From contig JBMFVP010000065.1 of assembly GCA_049965935.1 (NCBI GenBank), positions 1-7,632 of the forward strand: DNA of 7,632 nt, in the 5' to 3' direction. This DNA comes from Thermocladium sp049965935. Its GTDB lineage: Archaea; Thermoproteota; Thermoprotei; Thermoproteales; Thermocladiaceae. Under the pieces are notes generated by a model that made no database searches, was not told the DNA's origin, and worked only from the letters and a program-made list of their open reading frames with translations. Positions 1-6,200 of the stretch are shown here, one piece after another; the first letter of the stretch is position 1, and each line of letters starts with the position of its first letter. Position numbers and translations under genes: made by a program.

Positions 1-2628
1 CCCCTAAGAGCCCTCAATAGGGATCTCCTGGATAGATTATCCTGGTGGGGCGGCGAGTTGGGGATAAGCGTGGCGGTTAGGCATGGGGACACGGATCAAA
101 GCGAGAGGAATAGGCAGAGCAGGGCCCCTCCCCAAATGCTGATCACGACGCCTGAAACCCTTCAACTAGTGTTGACTGGGAGGAGGCTGAGGGAGCACGT
201 TAAGGCCGTGCGTTGGATAATCGTGGATGAGGTTCATGAATTGGCGGAGGACAAGAGGGGCACCCAGCTCTCCCTCACCCTAGAGGTGCTTAAGTGGTTA
301 ATTGGGGCCCAGCCCCAGGTAATTGGGCTAAGCGCAACCATTGGGTCCCCCAGGGAGGTGGCGGGCTTCCTCGTGGGCAGCGGCGACGTGGATATAGTGG
401 ATGCATCAATGATGAGGCGCACCAGGATGAGCATAGTCAGCCCCTCATCCCCGCCCCCCGCCGCCCAAGTCCCCGAGGACGTGGGTGACCTGCTTCACAG
501 GGACGCCCTGGGCAGGCTACTGCACGTTAAGCGATTAATAGATGAGGAGGGTGGATCCACTATAGTCTTCGTGAACACGAGATCAATGGCCGAGCTCCTC
601 GCCTTCCGCTTCGCGCTCCTCGACCCCAATTACCCAATAGCCGTTCACCACAGTTCCCTCTCCAGGGTATCGCGCGTAAATGCCGAGAGGCTCTTCAAGG
701 ATGGCGGCTTAAAGGCAATCATAGCCACCTCCAGCCTAGAGTTGGGGATAGATATTGGCCGCGTTAATCAAGTGATTCAGTACCTGTCCCCCCACCAAGT
801 CACTAGGCTCGTCCAGAGGGTCGGCAGGAGCGGGCACAGGCTGGATAGGACCCCCAGGGGAGTCATAGTCACGGAGGACCTCAACGACACCCTGGAGGCG
901 CTCGCCATAATTGGGAGAGCGCGGCGCGGCTGGATTGAGCCCCTAACGGTGCCCGAGAAGCCCTTCGACGTGTTGGTCCACCAATTAATCCTCCTACTAA
1001 TGATTAGGAATAGGTGGAGCCTCGAGGAGATTCACTCCATAATCAGCAAGTCATACCCATACAGGCACATCACGCTAGATGAATTGAGGGGAATCGCTAG
1101 ATTCATGAGCGAGGCCCTCAACCCACGGCTCCTCTACTACGTGGAGGGGGATGACGTGATCCTAAAGCCAAGCAGCCGCAGGGCGCGGATGGAGATGTAT
1201 AGGTACTTCTTTGAGCAGCTCTCAATGATACCCGAGGAGCAGCAGTACATGGTTATCAGGGAGGACACGGAGGAGCCAGTGGGCGTTCTAGACGACGCGT
1301 TCATAGCCGAGTACGGCCAAGTCGGGATCAAGTTCGTCTTCAGGGGGAGAGTCTGGCTCCTCTCCGGCCTGGATGGGGACAAGGTCTACGTGAAGCCAGT
1401 GAATGACCCGGTGGGCGCCATCCCCTCCTGGATAGGGGAGGAAATACCAGTGCCCCAGGAAATCGCCATGGACGTGGGCAAAATAAAGGCCAGAATAATG
1501 GAGGCAATCAAGAAGGGCGAGCCTCCCCAGGCACTGGCGGATGAGTTAAAGATAGGGGAGGACGTGGTGCGCTACGCCATGCAGCTAATAGGGAAGCAGC
1601 TCGAGGCGGCCCCGGTTCCAACCCATGAGGAGATACTCATAGAGCACGTGCGGGACCTAACCATAATTCACGCCCACTTCGGCACACTCATCAACCGCAC
1701 ACTCGCCAGGATGCTGAGCGAATTAATAACGAGGGACACAGGTTACCCGGTCGCCGTGCAGCAGGACCCATACTCCATAGTCATCCAATTACCGCGCAAA
1801 ACGGATCCAAGCATCATCCAGGGAGAATTAATGAAGCTCGCCACCCTAAGCGGCACGGAGCTAATAGAACTAATGAGGAGCGTCGCCATGAGGACCGGGC
1901 TCCTAAAGAGGAGATTCATACACGTGGCGCGGAGATTCAACGTCCTACCCAGGAAGAGGAACTGGAGCGACATAAACATGAACAGCATCATCGAGGCCCT
2001 AAGGGACACGCCCGTATTCACGGAGGCATTCAAGGAGTTCCTAACCAACGACGTGGACCTCGATGGCGCAGCCAAGGCCCTCGCAAGCCTCAGGACCGGT
2101 AAGTTAAGGGTAAGAACCATTCACTTACCCCAACCCAGCCCCCTCGCCCAGGAAATAATAGAGAAGATAAGCCACAAAATGGAGCTCATAGCCCCCGAGA
2201 AACTGGATAAATTGGTGCTCGAGAGCGTGAAGACGAGGCTCCTCAACGAGTCCCTAACACTAGTTTGCCTCGACTGCGGCCACGCCTCCCTAGCCAGGGT
2301 AAGGGACATAAAGGAAACCAAGTGCCCCAAGTGCGGCTCCCCAAGACTCGGCGCGCTGAGGCTAGAGGAGGCGAAGGCCATTGACCTAGCGACGAGGGTA
2401 AGGGAGGGCCGAGTAAGGAAAGACGACAAGAAGCACGCCGAGGCACTACAGGAAAGCGCCAATCTAGTGGAGAAACACGGCTGGCGCGCCCTACTAGTCC
2501 TAGCCTCCAGGCTACCCATTAGCACAGCCAAGGAACTACTCGAGAAACCGAGTAATGACATGGATGAACTAGCCGCAACCGTGTACCAAGCCGAGAGGGA
2601 ATACATGAGGCGCAGGTTCCTAACCTAG
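1..2628 (+). CDS. lhr: Lhr-family superfamily 2 ATP-dependent helicase with C-terminal zinc ribbon (5' end outside window)
   Basis: An ATP-driven 3'-5' nucleic-acid translocase/helicase of the large Lhr family, which acts in DNA repair or RNA processing. The frame is open from base 1 and gives 875 visible residues. Its first codons read PLRALNRDLLDRL, a typical motif Ia, so the TTG at 58 is not the start; the Q motif and Walker A (motif I) lie outside the window. Numbering visible codons from 1, one sees TTPE (49-52, motif Ib), DEVH (76-79, motif II), SAT (111-113, motif III), a motif IV strand (IVFVNTRS), LELGIDIG (motif V) and QRVGRSGHR (bases 814-840, motif VI). A winged-helix region follows from about residue 318, then the Lhr core with WIGEEIPVP. 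Near the end is a CxxC-x15-CxxC zinc ribbon (residues 756, 759, 775, 778), then a helical tail. No frameshift is visible. The family call is firm; the aLhr1/aLhr2 subgroup and the true substrate are not resolved. Confidence 0.93.
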   Translation, partial: PLRALNRDLLDRLSWWGGELGISVAVRHGDTDQSERNRQSRAPPQMLITTPETLQLVLTGRRLREHVKAVRWIIVDEVHELAEDKRGTQLSLTLEVLKWLIGAQPQVIGLSATIGSPREVAGFLVGSGDVDIVDASMMRRTRMSIVSPSSPPPAAQVPEDVGDLLHRDALGRLLHVKRLIDEEGGSTIVFVNTRSMAELLAFRFALLDPNYPIAVHHSSLSRVSRVNAERLFKDGGLKAIIATSSLELGIDIGRVNQVIQYLSPHQVTRLVQRVGRSGHRLDRTPRGVIVTEDLNDTLEALAIIGRARRGWIEPLTVPEKPFDVLVHQLILLLMIRNRWSLEEIHSIISKSYPYRHITLDELRGIARFMSEALNPRLLYYVEGDDVILKPSSRRARMEMYRYFFEQLSMIPEEQQYMVIREDTEEPVGVLDDAFIAEYGQVGIKFVFRGRVWLLSGLDGDKVYVKPVNDPVGAIPSWIGEEIPVPQEIAMDVGKIKARIMEAIKKGEPPQALADELKIGEDVVRYAMQLIGKQLEAAPVPTHEEILIEHVRDLTIIHAHFGTLINRTLARMLSELITRDTGYPVAVQQDPYSIVIQLPRKTDPSIIQGELMKLATLSGTELIELMRSVAMRTGLLKRRFIHVARRFNVLPRKRNWSDINMNSIIEALRDTPVFTEAFKEFLTNDVDLDGAAKALASLRTGKLRVRTIHLPQPSPLAQEIIEKISHKMELIAPEKLDKLVLESVKTRLLNESLTLVCLDCGHASLARVRDIKETKCPKCGSPRLGALRLEEAKAIDLATRVREGRVRKDDKKHAEALQESANLVEKHGWRALLVLASRLPISTAKELLEKPSNDMDELAATVYQAEREYMRRRFLT

Positions 2629-2629
2629 C

Positions 2630-2637
2630 CTTATAAG
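2630..2637 (+). promoter_or_regulatory. Possible TATA box ahead of the IS605-type hairpin
   Basis: CTTATAAG lies directly after the helicase stop codon. Its centre is about 26 bases before base 2660, where the AAAACCCCGCC hairpin arm begins. This is the spacing seen at the other TATA boxes here. It could drive a short hairpin RNA on the plus strand. The motif is palindromic and short, so chance is a real alternative. Confidence 0.22.
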
Positions 2638-2650
2638 TTCAGGAATTCAA

Positions 2651-2692
2651 AGGGGATGGAAAACCCCGCCCCTCAAGGCGGGGAGGAGGTCA
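2651..2692 (+). mobile_element. Remnant right end of an IS200/IS605-type (TnpB) element; omega-RNA-like hairpin
   Basis: The plus strand has a perfect 7-bp stem CCCCGCC (2664-2670) / GGCGGGG (2677-2683) with loop CCTCAA. It is preceded by GGGGATGGAAAA and followed by AGGAGGTCAG. From memory, this order (purine-rich GGATG-AAAA, GC hairpin, then GAGG-TCA at the boundary) matches the right ends of IS200/IS605-family TnpB elements in archaea and resembles the 3' end of TnpB guide (omega) RNAs. No tnpA or tnpB, and no room for either, is present, so this is a scar or solo end. The TCA at 2690-2692 is also the stop codon of the minus-strand glycosyltransferase gene. Alternative: a terminator hairpin between two convergent genes, though neither side has a T tract. 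Confidence 0.5.
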
Positions 2693-3622
2693 GAGGAAGA
2701 CTCCATGTATTAATCCATAAATTGTGCCCAACAGCCTTTGAAGCGGTTCCCTCCTCATCGCGACCAACATTGCGGCGGCATAGGCAGTAAAGGATACTTG
2801 TGCCCCCAATTTCCTTAGTCTCCAAAAAGTCATTACCCTATCATAATGGGTCCAGGCGAGGCGCCGGAAGCCCCTAGATGTGGTGAGCGATGCCCCATGA
2901 TGGATGTGCCACACCATTGGGGCAATGGATGGATCAAGGGACCTATAAACATGAAACCCACTCCTCCTCACGCAGAAGGCGAGGATCTGCTCATTTTGGA
3001 AACATACCCTGCTTCCCCGATACAGTGAGGATAAGGGGCAATCCCTAACCGACTCCACCCTAAACCCCATATTAGCCCCACGAAAGCCCGTCGCCCTCAT
3101 TAGGCGAGTATCGCATTGCTTCGCCCCCATGAAGCCCGACACCGACACCCACTCACAGTAATCCTGGAACTCAGGTAATGGCCTTCTATAAAAGGTGCTT
3201 GCCGTGGGTATTGATCGATTAAACTCCTCGGTCTTCACCAACACATTATTCTCTATGTATGCATCATACACTGGGCCAGAGAGTGCCCCCATATCATCAT
3301 GCTGCCTAAACATTTGCATGTATTTCTCAATCCATTTATCTTCCGCCACAGCGTCATCATCCAAAAACAATAATAGATCCCCCCTAGCGTTTTGAATAGC
3401 CATATTCACTGCATCAGCCATATTCCCATCCCCCTGCATCACCACCCTTATCGGCAATCTCCCCTCAAATCCCGAAATAACATCCATGCTATTATCGTGG
3501 GGAGCCGCCTTAAGTATTATCAAAACCTCATCTGGAGGCACACTTTGATTCGTTAGGCTCGCCAATGAGTACTGCAAAGCCCATGCCCGCTTATATGTAG
3601 CAATGGCCACGGTTACGGTCAT
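2690..3622 (-). CDS. Family 2 glycosyltransferase (GT-A fold)
   Basis: Probably transfers a sugar from a nucleotide-sugar donor to a lipid, glycan or protein acceptor at the membrane face; the substrate cannot be read from sequence. The 310 residues open with the GT2 pattern VAIATYKRAWAL and a following NQS-PPDEV (25-33). A nucleotide/metal-binding DDD lies at 88-90 in LLLFLDDD. Further on are the acceptor-side RGANMGFR (181-188) and a distal NEQILAFCVRRSGF (210-223) where family members usually have an ED-x-x-L helix. H239 and H241-H242 follow in WHIHH. Hydrophobic stretches at 276-289 and 297-310 suggest membrane association. The start at 3622 fits the TATA box 28 bases upstream. The reading frame ends exactly inside the IS605-type right-end motif, so the last residues may be altered by that insertion. 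Parts of the gene are AT-richer than its neighbours (two 60-base lines at about 42% GC), which hints at transfer. It contains five cysteines. Confidence 0.88.
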   Translation of the reverse strand: MTVTVAIATYKRAWALQYSLASLTNQSVPPDEVLIILKAAPHDNSMDVISGFEGRLPIRVVMQGDGNMADAVNMAIQNARGDLLLFLDDDAVAEDKWIEKYMQMFRQHDDMGALSGPVYDAYIENNVLVKTEEFNRSIPTASTFYRRPLPEFQDYCEWVSVSGFMGAKQCDTRLMRATGFRGANMGFRVESVRDCPLSSLYRGSRVCFQNEQILAFCVRRSGFHVYRSLDPSIAPMVWHIHHGASLTTSRGFRRLAWTHYDRVMTFWRLRKLGAQVSFTAYAAAMLVAMRREPLQRLLGTIYGLIHGVFL

Positions 3623-3644
3623 ATAGCCCCCATCCCATCATGAT

Positions 3645-3656
3645 CTTAATAAATTT
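3645..3656 (-). promoter_or_regulatory. TATA box and BRE of the glycosyltransferase gene
   Basis: Read on the minus strand, CGGAAA (BRE-like) runs into TTTATTAAG. The TATA centre is about 28 bases before the ATG at 3622, which puts transcription start at or within a few bases of the start codon, so the mRNA is probably leaderless. The same nine bases, TTTATTAAG, recur at the rps3ae promoter. Confidence 0.65.
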
Positions 3657-3659
3657 CCG

Positions 3660-3730
3660 CCCAAGCACATGCGGCGAAACCCACCGCGTGAATAGGTGGG
3701 GATCCTCATCAGTGAAGCCATGGACTTGGG
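3660..3730. other. Structured intergenic element with nested inverted repeats
   Basis: This 71-base stretch lies between the rps3ae stop and the glycosyltransferase TATA box. An outer stem pairs CCCAAG (3660-3665) with CTTGGG (3725-3730). After a 2x2 internal loop, CATG (3668-3671) can pair with CATG (3719-3722). An inner hairpin pairs CCCACC (3680-3685) with GGTGGG (3695-3700) around a 9-base loop. A TGATGAG motif is present on the minus strand between the arms. If transcribed, it would be in the 3' UTR of rps3ae (minus strand) or a separate small RNA. It matches no RNA family that I can confirm. Confidence 0.4.
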
Positions 3731-3735
3731 TTGCT

Positions 3736-4377
3736 TTATTGGGTTGGTTGGGGCACGGCTATTTCCGCTTTCTTGGCTTCCCCGGGCCTCGTGGGGTACC
3801 TGATGACCTTTAGCTTCATTACCTCCGCCTTCCTGAGCGGGTAAACCTTCCTGCCCGCATCCATTAGGCTAATGGATAATTTACCCATGGCCGCATCCCT
3901 CACCAGCGTGGCGAAGTCGACATTAGCGGTGATCTCGCTTAGCTTGGCGCTTATGGCCGCCCTAATGCCCCTCTTCCTGCTCGTGCTGCACCTATAGGTG
4001 GTGACGGCGAGCACCTCGAAGCGGAGCACGGCGCCATCGCTCGTGGTGACGTCTTGAATCACCATTACCTTGCTTGAGCCCCTCCTCACGAGGCTCCTTA
4101 TGTAGTCCCTCGCCAGCTCCATTTCCTTGAACCTAGTGAAGGCCCTATCCCCCTCAACCCTATCTATCTGGAACGTTAACTTAATGGTTAGGTGGGATAA
4201 GTCCTTCGTTATGTCGAATAGCGTGACGCCTATCGTCCTATTAAGCAATTTACTGACCTCCTCCGCCGGCGCCTCCCCAACTGGGACCTCGTTGAATATG
4301 GTCGGCGAGTACACTGGGTACCAATTCTTGAATGCCCATTTCCCCAATGCAGACTTCTGGGCGCTTTGCTGCGACAT
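3736..4377 (-). CDS. rps3ae: 30S ribosomal protein S3Ae (eS1)
   Basis: An archaeal/eukaryotic small-subunit ribosomal protein (eS1 family) on the 30S platform near the mRNA exit. The 213-residue length is normal for archaeal S3Ae. Diagnostic features are a Lys-rich start (K8, K13, K17), NWYPVYSPTIF (18-28), PVGEAPAEEV (32-41), the strand HLTIKLTFQI (62-71), SLVRRGSSKV (95-104), the basic TTYRCSTSRKRGIR (126-139) and RKVYPLRKAEVMKLKV (176-191). A short Pro/Gln tail (VPQPTQ) ends the protein. The ATG at 4377 fits a TATA box 28 bases upstream, so the transcript is nearly leaderless. It is divergent from the cysteine hydrolase gene across 95 bases and lies upstream of the glycosyltransferase gene, which has its own promoter, so it is probably monocistronic. 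Confidence 0.95.
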   Translation of the reverse strand: MSQQSAQKSALGKWAFKNWYPVYSPTIFNEVPVGEAPAEEVSKLLNRTIGVTLFDITKDLSHLTIKLTFQIDRVEGDRAFTRFKEMELARDYIRSLVRRGSSKVMVIQDVTTSDGAVLRFEVLAVTTYRCSTSRKRGIRAAISAKLSEITANVDFATLVRDAAMGKLSISLMDAGRKVYPLRKAEVMKLKVIRYPTRPGEAKKAEIAVPQPTQ

Positions 4378-4399
4378 TAAGAAAACGGGTCCAGGCTCG

Positions 4400-4411
4400 C
4401 TTAATAAATCT
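4400..4411 (-). promoter_or_regulatory. TATA box of rps3ae
   Basis: On the minus strand the sequence reads AGATTTATTAAG, with the TATA centre near 4405, 28 bases before the start codon. This predicts a transcript with at most a few leader bases. The core TTTATTAAG is identical to the glycosyltransferase promoter. It lies back to back with the plus-strand TATA box at 4444-4450. Confidence 0.7.
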
Positions 4412-4443
4412 TAACACGGGTCAAGCCTTTTGCCCTGCTCCCC

Positions 4444-4450
4444 TTAAATA
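4444..4450 (+). promoter_or_regulatory. TATA box of the cysteine hydrolase gene
   Basis: TTAAATA is centred near 4447, 26 bases before the ATG at 4473, predicting a leaderless transcript and supporting that start. No clear purine-rich BRE precedes it (the upstream bases are CTCCCC), so it may be a weaker promoter than that of mdh. Confidence 0.6.
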
Positions 4451-4472
4451 CCTCCCCAACCCCAGTGAATGC

Positions 4473-5066
4473 ATGACCACGGTAGAGGTGCCCCCAATTG
4501 AGGTTAAGGGAGTTGAGTTGCCGAGGAGGGAAACCGCGATAATAGTGGTGGATATGCAGAACGACTTCGTTAGGAGGGAGGGCAAGCTTTACGTTCCATC
4601 CGCTGAATCCACCGTGAAGCCCATAGCCCAGCTCCTGGAGAGGGCTAGATCCCTCGGCGTGCGGGTGATCTATACGCAGGATTGGCACATGAGGAATGAC
4701 CCGGAGTTCAGGATATGGGGCGAGCATGCCTTGGCCGGGACATGGGGCGCCGAGGTCATCGATGAATTGAGGCCCCTGCCCGAGGACTTCACCGTTAAGA
4801 AGCTTAGGTACGATGCATTCTTCGGGACTCCCCTGGATTACTACCTGCGAGTTAACGGCGTGAGGAACCTAGTGATAGTGGGGACAGTCGCCAATATATG
4901 CGTGCTCCACACGGCGGGCTCAGCCGCATTGAATTGGTATAATGTGGCGATGCCCATTGACGGGGTCTCCGCATTGACGGATTTCGACCTATATTCAACG
5001 CTTCGCCAAGTATCATTCCTATATAAGGGAACGATAACCAGAACCACGGATATACAATTCACTTAA
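4473..5066 (+). CDS. Isochorismatase-like cysteine hydrolase (nicotinamidase-related)
   Basis: A cytoplasmic hydrolase of the isochorismatase/nicotinamidase superfamily; the most likely reaction is deamidation of nicotinamide or a similar small amide for NAD salvage, but substrate is not certain. With the start at 4473 it has 197 residues, normal for the family. The reading frame stays open upstream to 4332, but that part overlaps the rps3ae start and lies upstream of the TATA box. The catalytic triad is visible: D27 in VVDMQNDF, K110 in KKLRYDAF and C143 in TVANICVLHT. Metal-site candidates are D70 and H72 (DWH) and H85 (EHALAGTWGAE). The extra histidine that bacterial PncA has shortly after DxH is missing; the loop here reads MRNDPEF. 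The residue after V139 is A140-N141 rather than the AT-D of classic nicotinamidases. A hairpin terminator follows directly. Confidence 0.87.
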   Translation: MTTVEVPPIEVKGVELPRRETAIIVVDMQNDFVRREGKLYVPSAESTVKPIAQLLERARSLGVRVIYTQDWHMRNDPEFRIWGEHALAGTWGAEVIDELRPLPEDFTVKKLRYDAFFGTPLDYYLRVNGVRNLVIVGTVANICVLHTAGSAALNWYNVAMPIDGVSALTDFDLYSTLRQVSFLYKGTITRTTDIQFT

Positions 5067-5068
5067 CG

Positions 5069-5093
5069 ATAGCCGCATTATTTGGCTATTTTT
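5069..5093 (+). terminator. Hairpin plus T-tract terminator after the cysteine hydrolase
   Basis: ATAGCC (5069-5074) pairs with GGCTAT (5084-5089) around a 9-base AT-rich loop, and the right arm runs into TTTTT (5089-5093). It starts two bases after the stop codon. Archaeal termination depends mainly on the U-rich tract, so the stem may be secondary. Confidence 0.55.
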
Positions 5094-5161
5094 CCATACT
5101 AATTCAAATTCATCATCGTTCTCTATACATACTATTATTGATATACTACGGGCGTTACTAG

Positions 5162-5177
5162 GGAAATACTTATAAAC
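5162..5177 (+). promoter_or_regulatory. BRE and TATA box of mdh
   Basis: GGAAATAC (BRE-like purines, 5162-5169) leads into TTATAAA (5170-5176). The TATA centre is 25 bases before the ATG at 5198. The upstream 5094-5160 is AT-rich and holds nothing else I can name. This is the clearest promoter in the window. Confidence 0.72.
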
Positions 5178-5197
5178 AACTATTGAAGTTAACCACC

Positions 5198-6124
5198 ATG
5201 ATAACTATAATAGGTGCCGGCAGGGTGGGCGCCTCAACCGCCTACTCCCTCCTAATGAATGAGGTCGACACGGAAATAACCCTCATAGACATCGTGCAGG
5301 GACTACCCCAGGGAGAAGCCCTAGACCTAAACCACGCCGCGGCAATCCTCGGCAAATCAGTGACGGTGAAGGGCAGCAATGATTATAAGGACATGGAGGG
5401 AAGCGACATAGTGATAATCACCGCGGGCCTCGCCAGGAAGCCCGGAATGACTAGGGAACAATTAGCGGCCCAAAACGCCGAGATAGTGTCCGGCATAGCG
5501 GATCAAGTGAAGAAGTACGCCCCCAACTCAATAGTAATGCTCACCACGAACCCATCCGACGTAATGGTCTACGTCCTATACAAGCGCCTAGGATTCCCAA
5601 GGGAAAGAGTGATAGGGTTCAGCGGCGCCCTAGACACTAGGAGGCTAGCCTACTACGCCAGCCAAATAATAGGAGTCTCCCCAAGCGCAATAATCCCCGT
5701 AGTCCTCGGGCAGCATGGGGAAAACATGTACCCAGTCCCCGAGGCATCAATGGTTTACGGAAAACCCCTCAGCGAGTTCCTGACAAAGGAGCAAATGGAT
5801 GAGATAGTGAAGAAGACGATACAGGCGGGAGCCGACATAACTAACCTCAGGAAATTCAGCAGCAACTGGGGCCCCGGAGCCGGGTTAACCATAATGGCTG
5901 ACGCCATAAAGAAGGATAGAAAAACAGTGATAGAGGCAAGCGTCTACCTAAACGGCGAGTACGGCGTGAAGGACGTCTTCGTGGAGGTGCCCGTCGTCTT
6001 CGGCAAGAGGGGAGCAGAGAAGATAATAGAGCTAAACCTCAACCCAGAACAAAGACAAAAATTCCTAGCAAGCGTGGAGGCAGTCAAGAACAACCTAAAA
6101 ACGGTTCCACCCCAATACCTCTAA
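5198..6124 (+). CDS. mdh: Malate dehydrogenase (LDH-like, NAD-preferring)
   Basis: Catalyses reversible oxidation of (S)-malate to oxaloacetate in the cytoplasm, for the TCA cycle or a reductive carbon-fixation cycle. With the ATG at 5198 it is 308 residues long, typical of the family. A TTG at 5183 would add five residues but lies upstream of the predicted transcription start. GAGRVG (6-11) is the dinucleotide-binding loop, and D31 at the end of the second strand favours NAD over NADP. Substrate residues are R80 and R86 in ARKPGMTR, N118 in TTNPSD, D146 and R149 in LDTRR and catalytic H173 in GQHGENM. Arg at position 80, where lactate dehydrogenases have Gln, marks malate specificity. No cysteine is present. 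It has its own promoter, and a T tract follows the stop. Confidence 0.95.
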   Translation: MITIIGAGRVGASTAYSLLMNEVDTEITLIDIVQGLPQGEALDLNHAAAILGKSVTVKGSNDYKDMEGSDIVIITAGLARKPGMTREQLAAQNAEIVSGIADQVKKYAPNSIVMLTTNPSDVMVYVLYKRLGFPRERVIGFSGALDTRRLAYYASQIIGVSPSAIIPVVLGQHGENMYPVPEASMVYGKPLSEFLTKEQMDEIVKKTIQAGADITNLRKFSSNWGPGAGLTIMADAIKKDRKTVIEASVYLNGEYGVKDVFVEVPVVFGKRGAEKIIELNLNPEQRQKFLASVEAVKNNLKTVPPQYL

Positions 6125-6148
6125 AAATCAATCCCCACCTCTTCACCC

Positions 6149-6153
6149 TTTTT
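6149..6153 (+). terminator. Possible T-tract terminator after mdh
   Basis: A run of five T in a pyrimidine-rich stretch (ACCCTTTTTACCC) lies 25 bases after the mdh stop and before the next TATA box. There is no hairpin. U-rich tracts alone can terminate archaeal RNA polymerase. Confidence 0.35.
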
Positions 6154-6166
6154 ACCCTGAACCGCA

Positions 6167-6177
6167 GATTATTAATT
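6167..6177 (+). promoter_or_regulatory. TATA box of the 405-residue helical protein gene
   Basis: GATTATTAATT has its centre near 6172, 29 bases before the ATG at 6201. This predicts a leader of three bases or none. No ribosome-binding site is seen; the bases between are C-rich. Confidence 0.55.
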
Positions 6178-6200
6178 CCCCCACCCCATTCCCAGCATCA

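Noticed and set aside
58..60. TTG as the start of the helicase gene
   Set aside because: The same frame is open to base 1 and encodes motif Ia (PLRALNRD) before it, so the gene simply begins outside the window.
2121..2606. 161-codon minus-strand open frame inside the helicase gene
   Set aside because: It is Ser/Leu-rich antisense of a strongly conserved helicase region, typical of a shadow frame; the same holds for the other long frames opposite real genes.
3657..3730. Hammerhead ribozyme in the rps3ae-glycosyltransferase gap
   Set aside because: CTGATGA is present on the minus strand, but the GAAA partner box occurs only on the plus strand (GGCGAAAC), so no single transcript has both core boxes in order.
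3657..3730. C/D-box guide RNA
   Set aside because: The minus strand has a box-C-like TGATGA but no CTGA box D at a suitable distance downstream.
4332..4472. N-terminal extension of the cysteine hydrolase
   Set aside because: It overlaps the rps3ae start and both promoters, lies before the TATA box, and precedes the normal family N-terminus.
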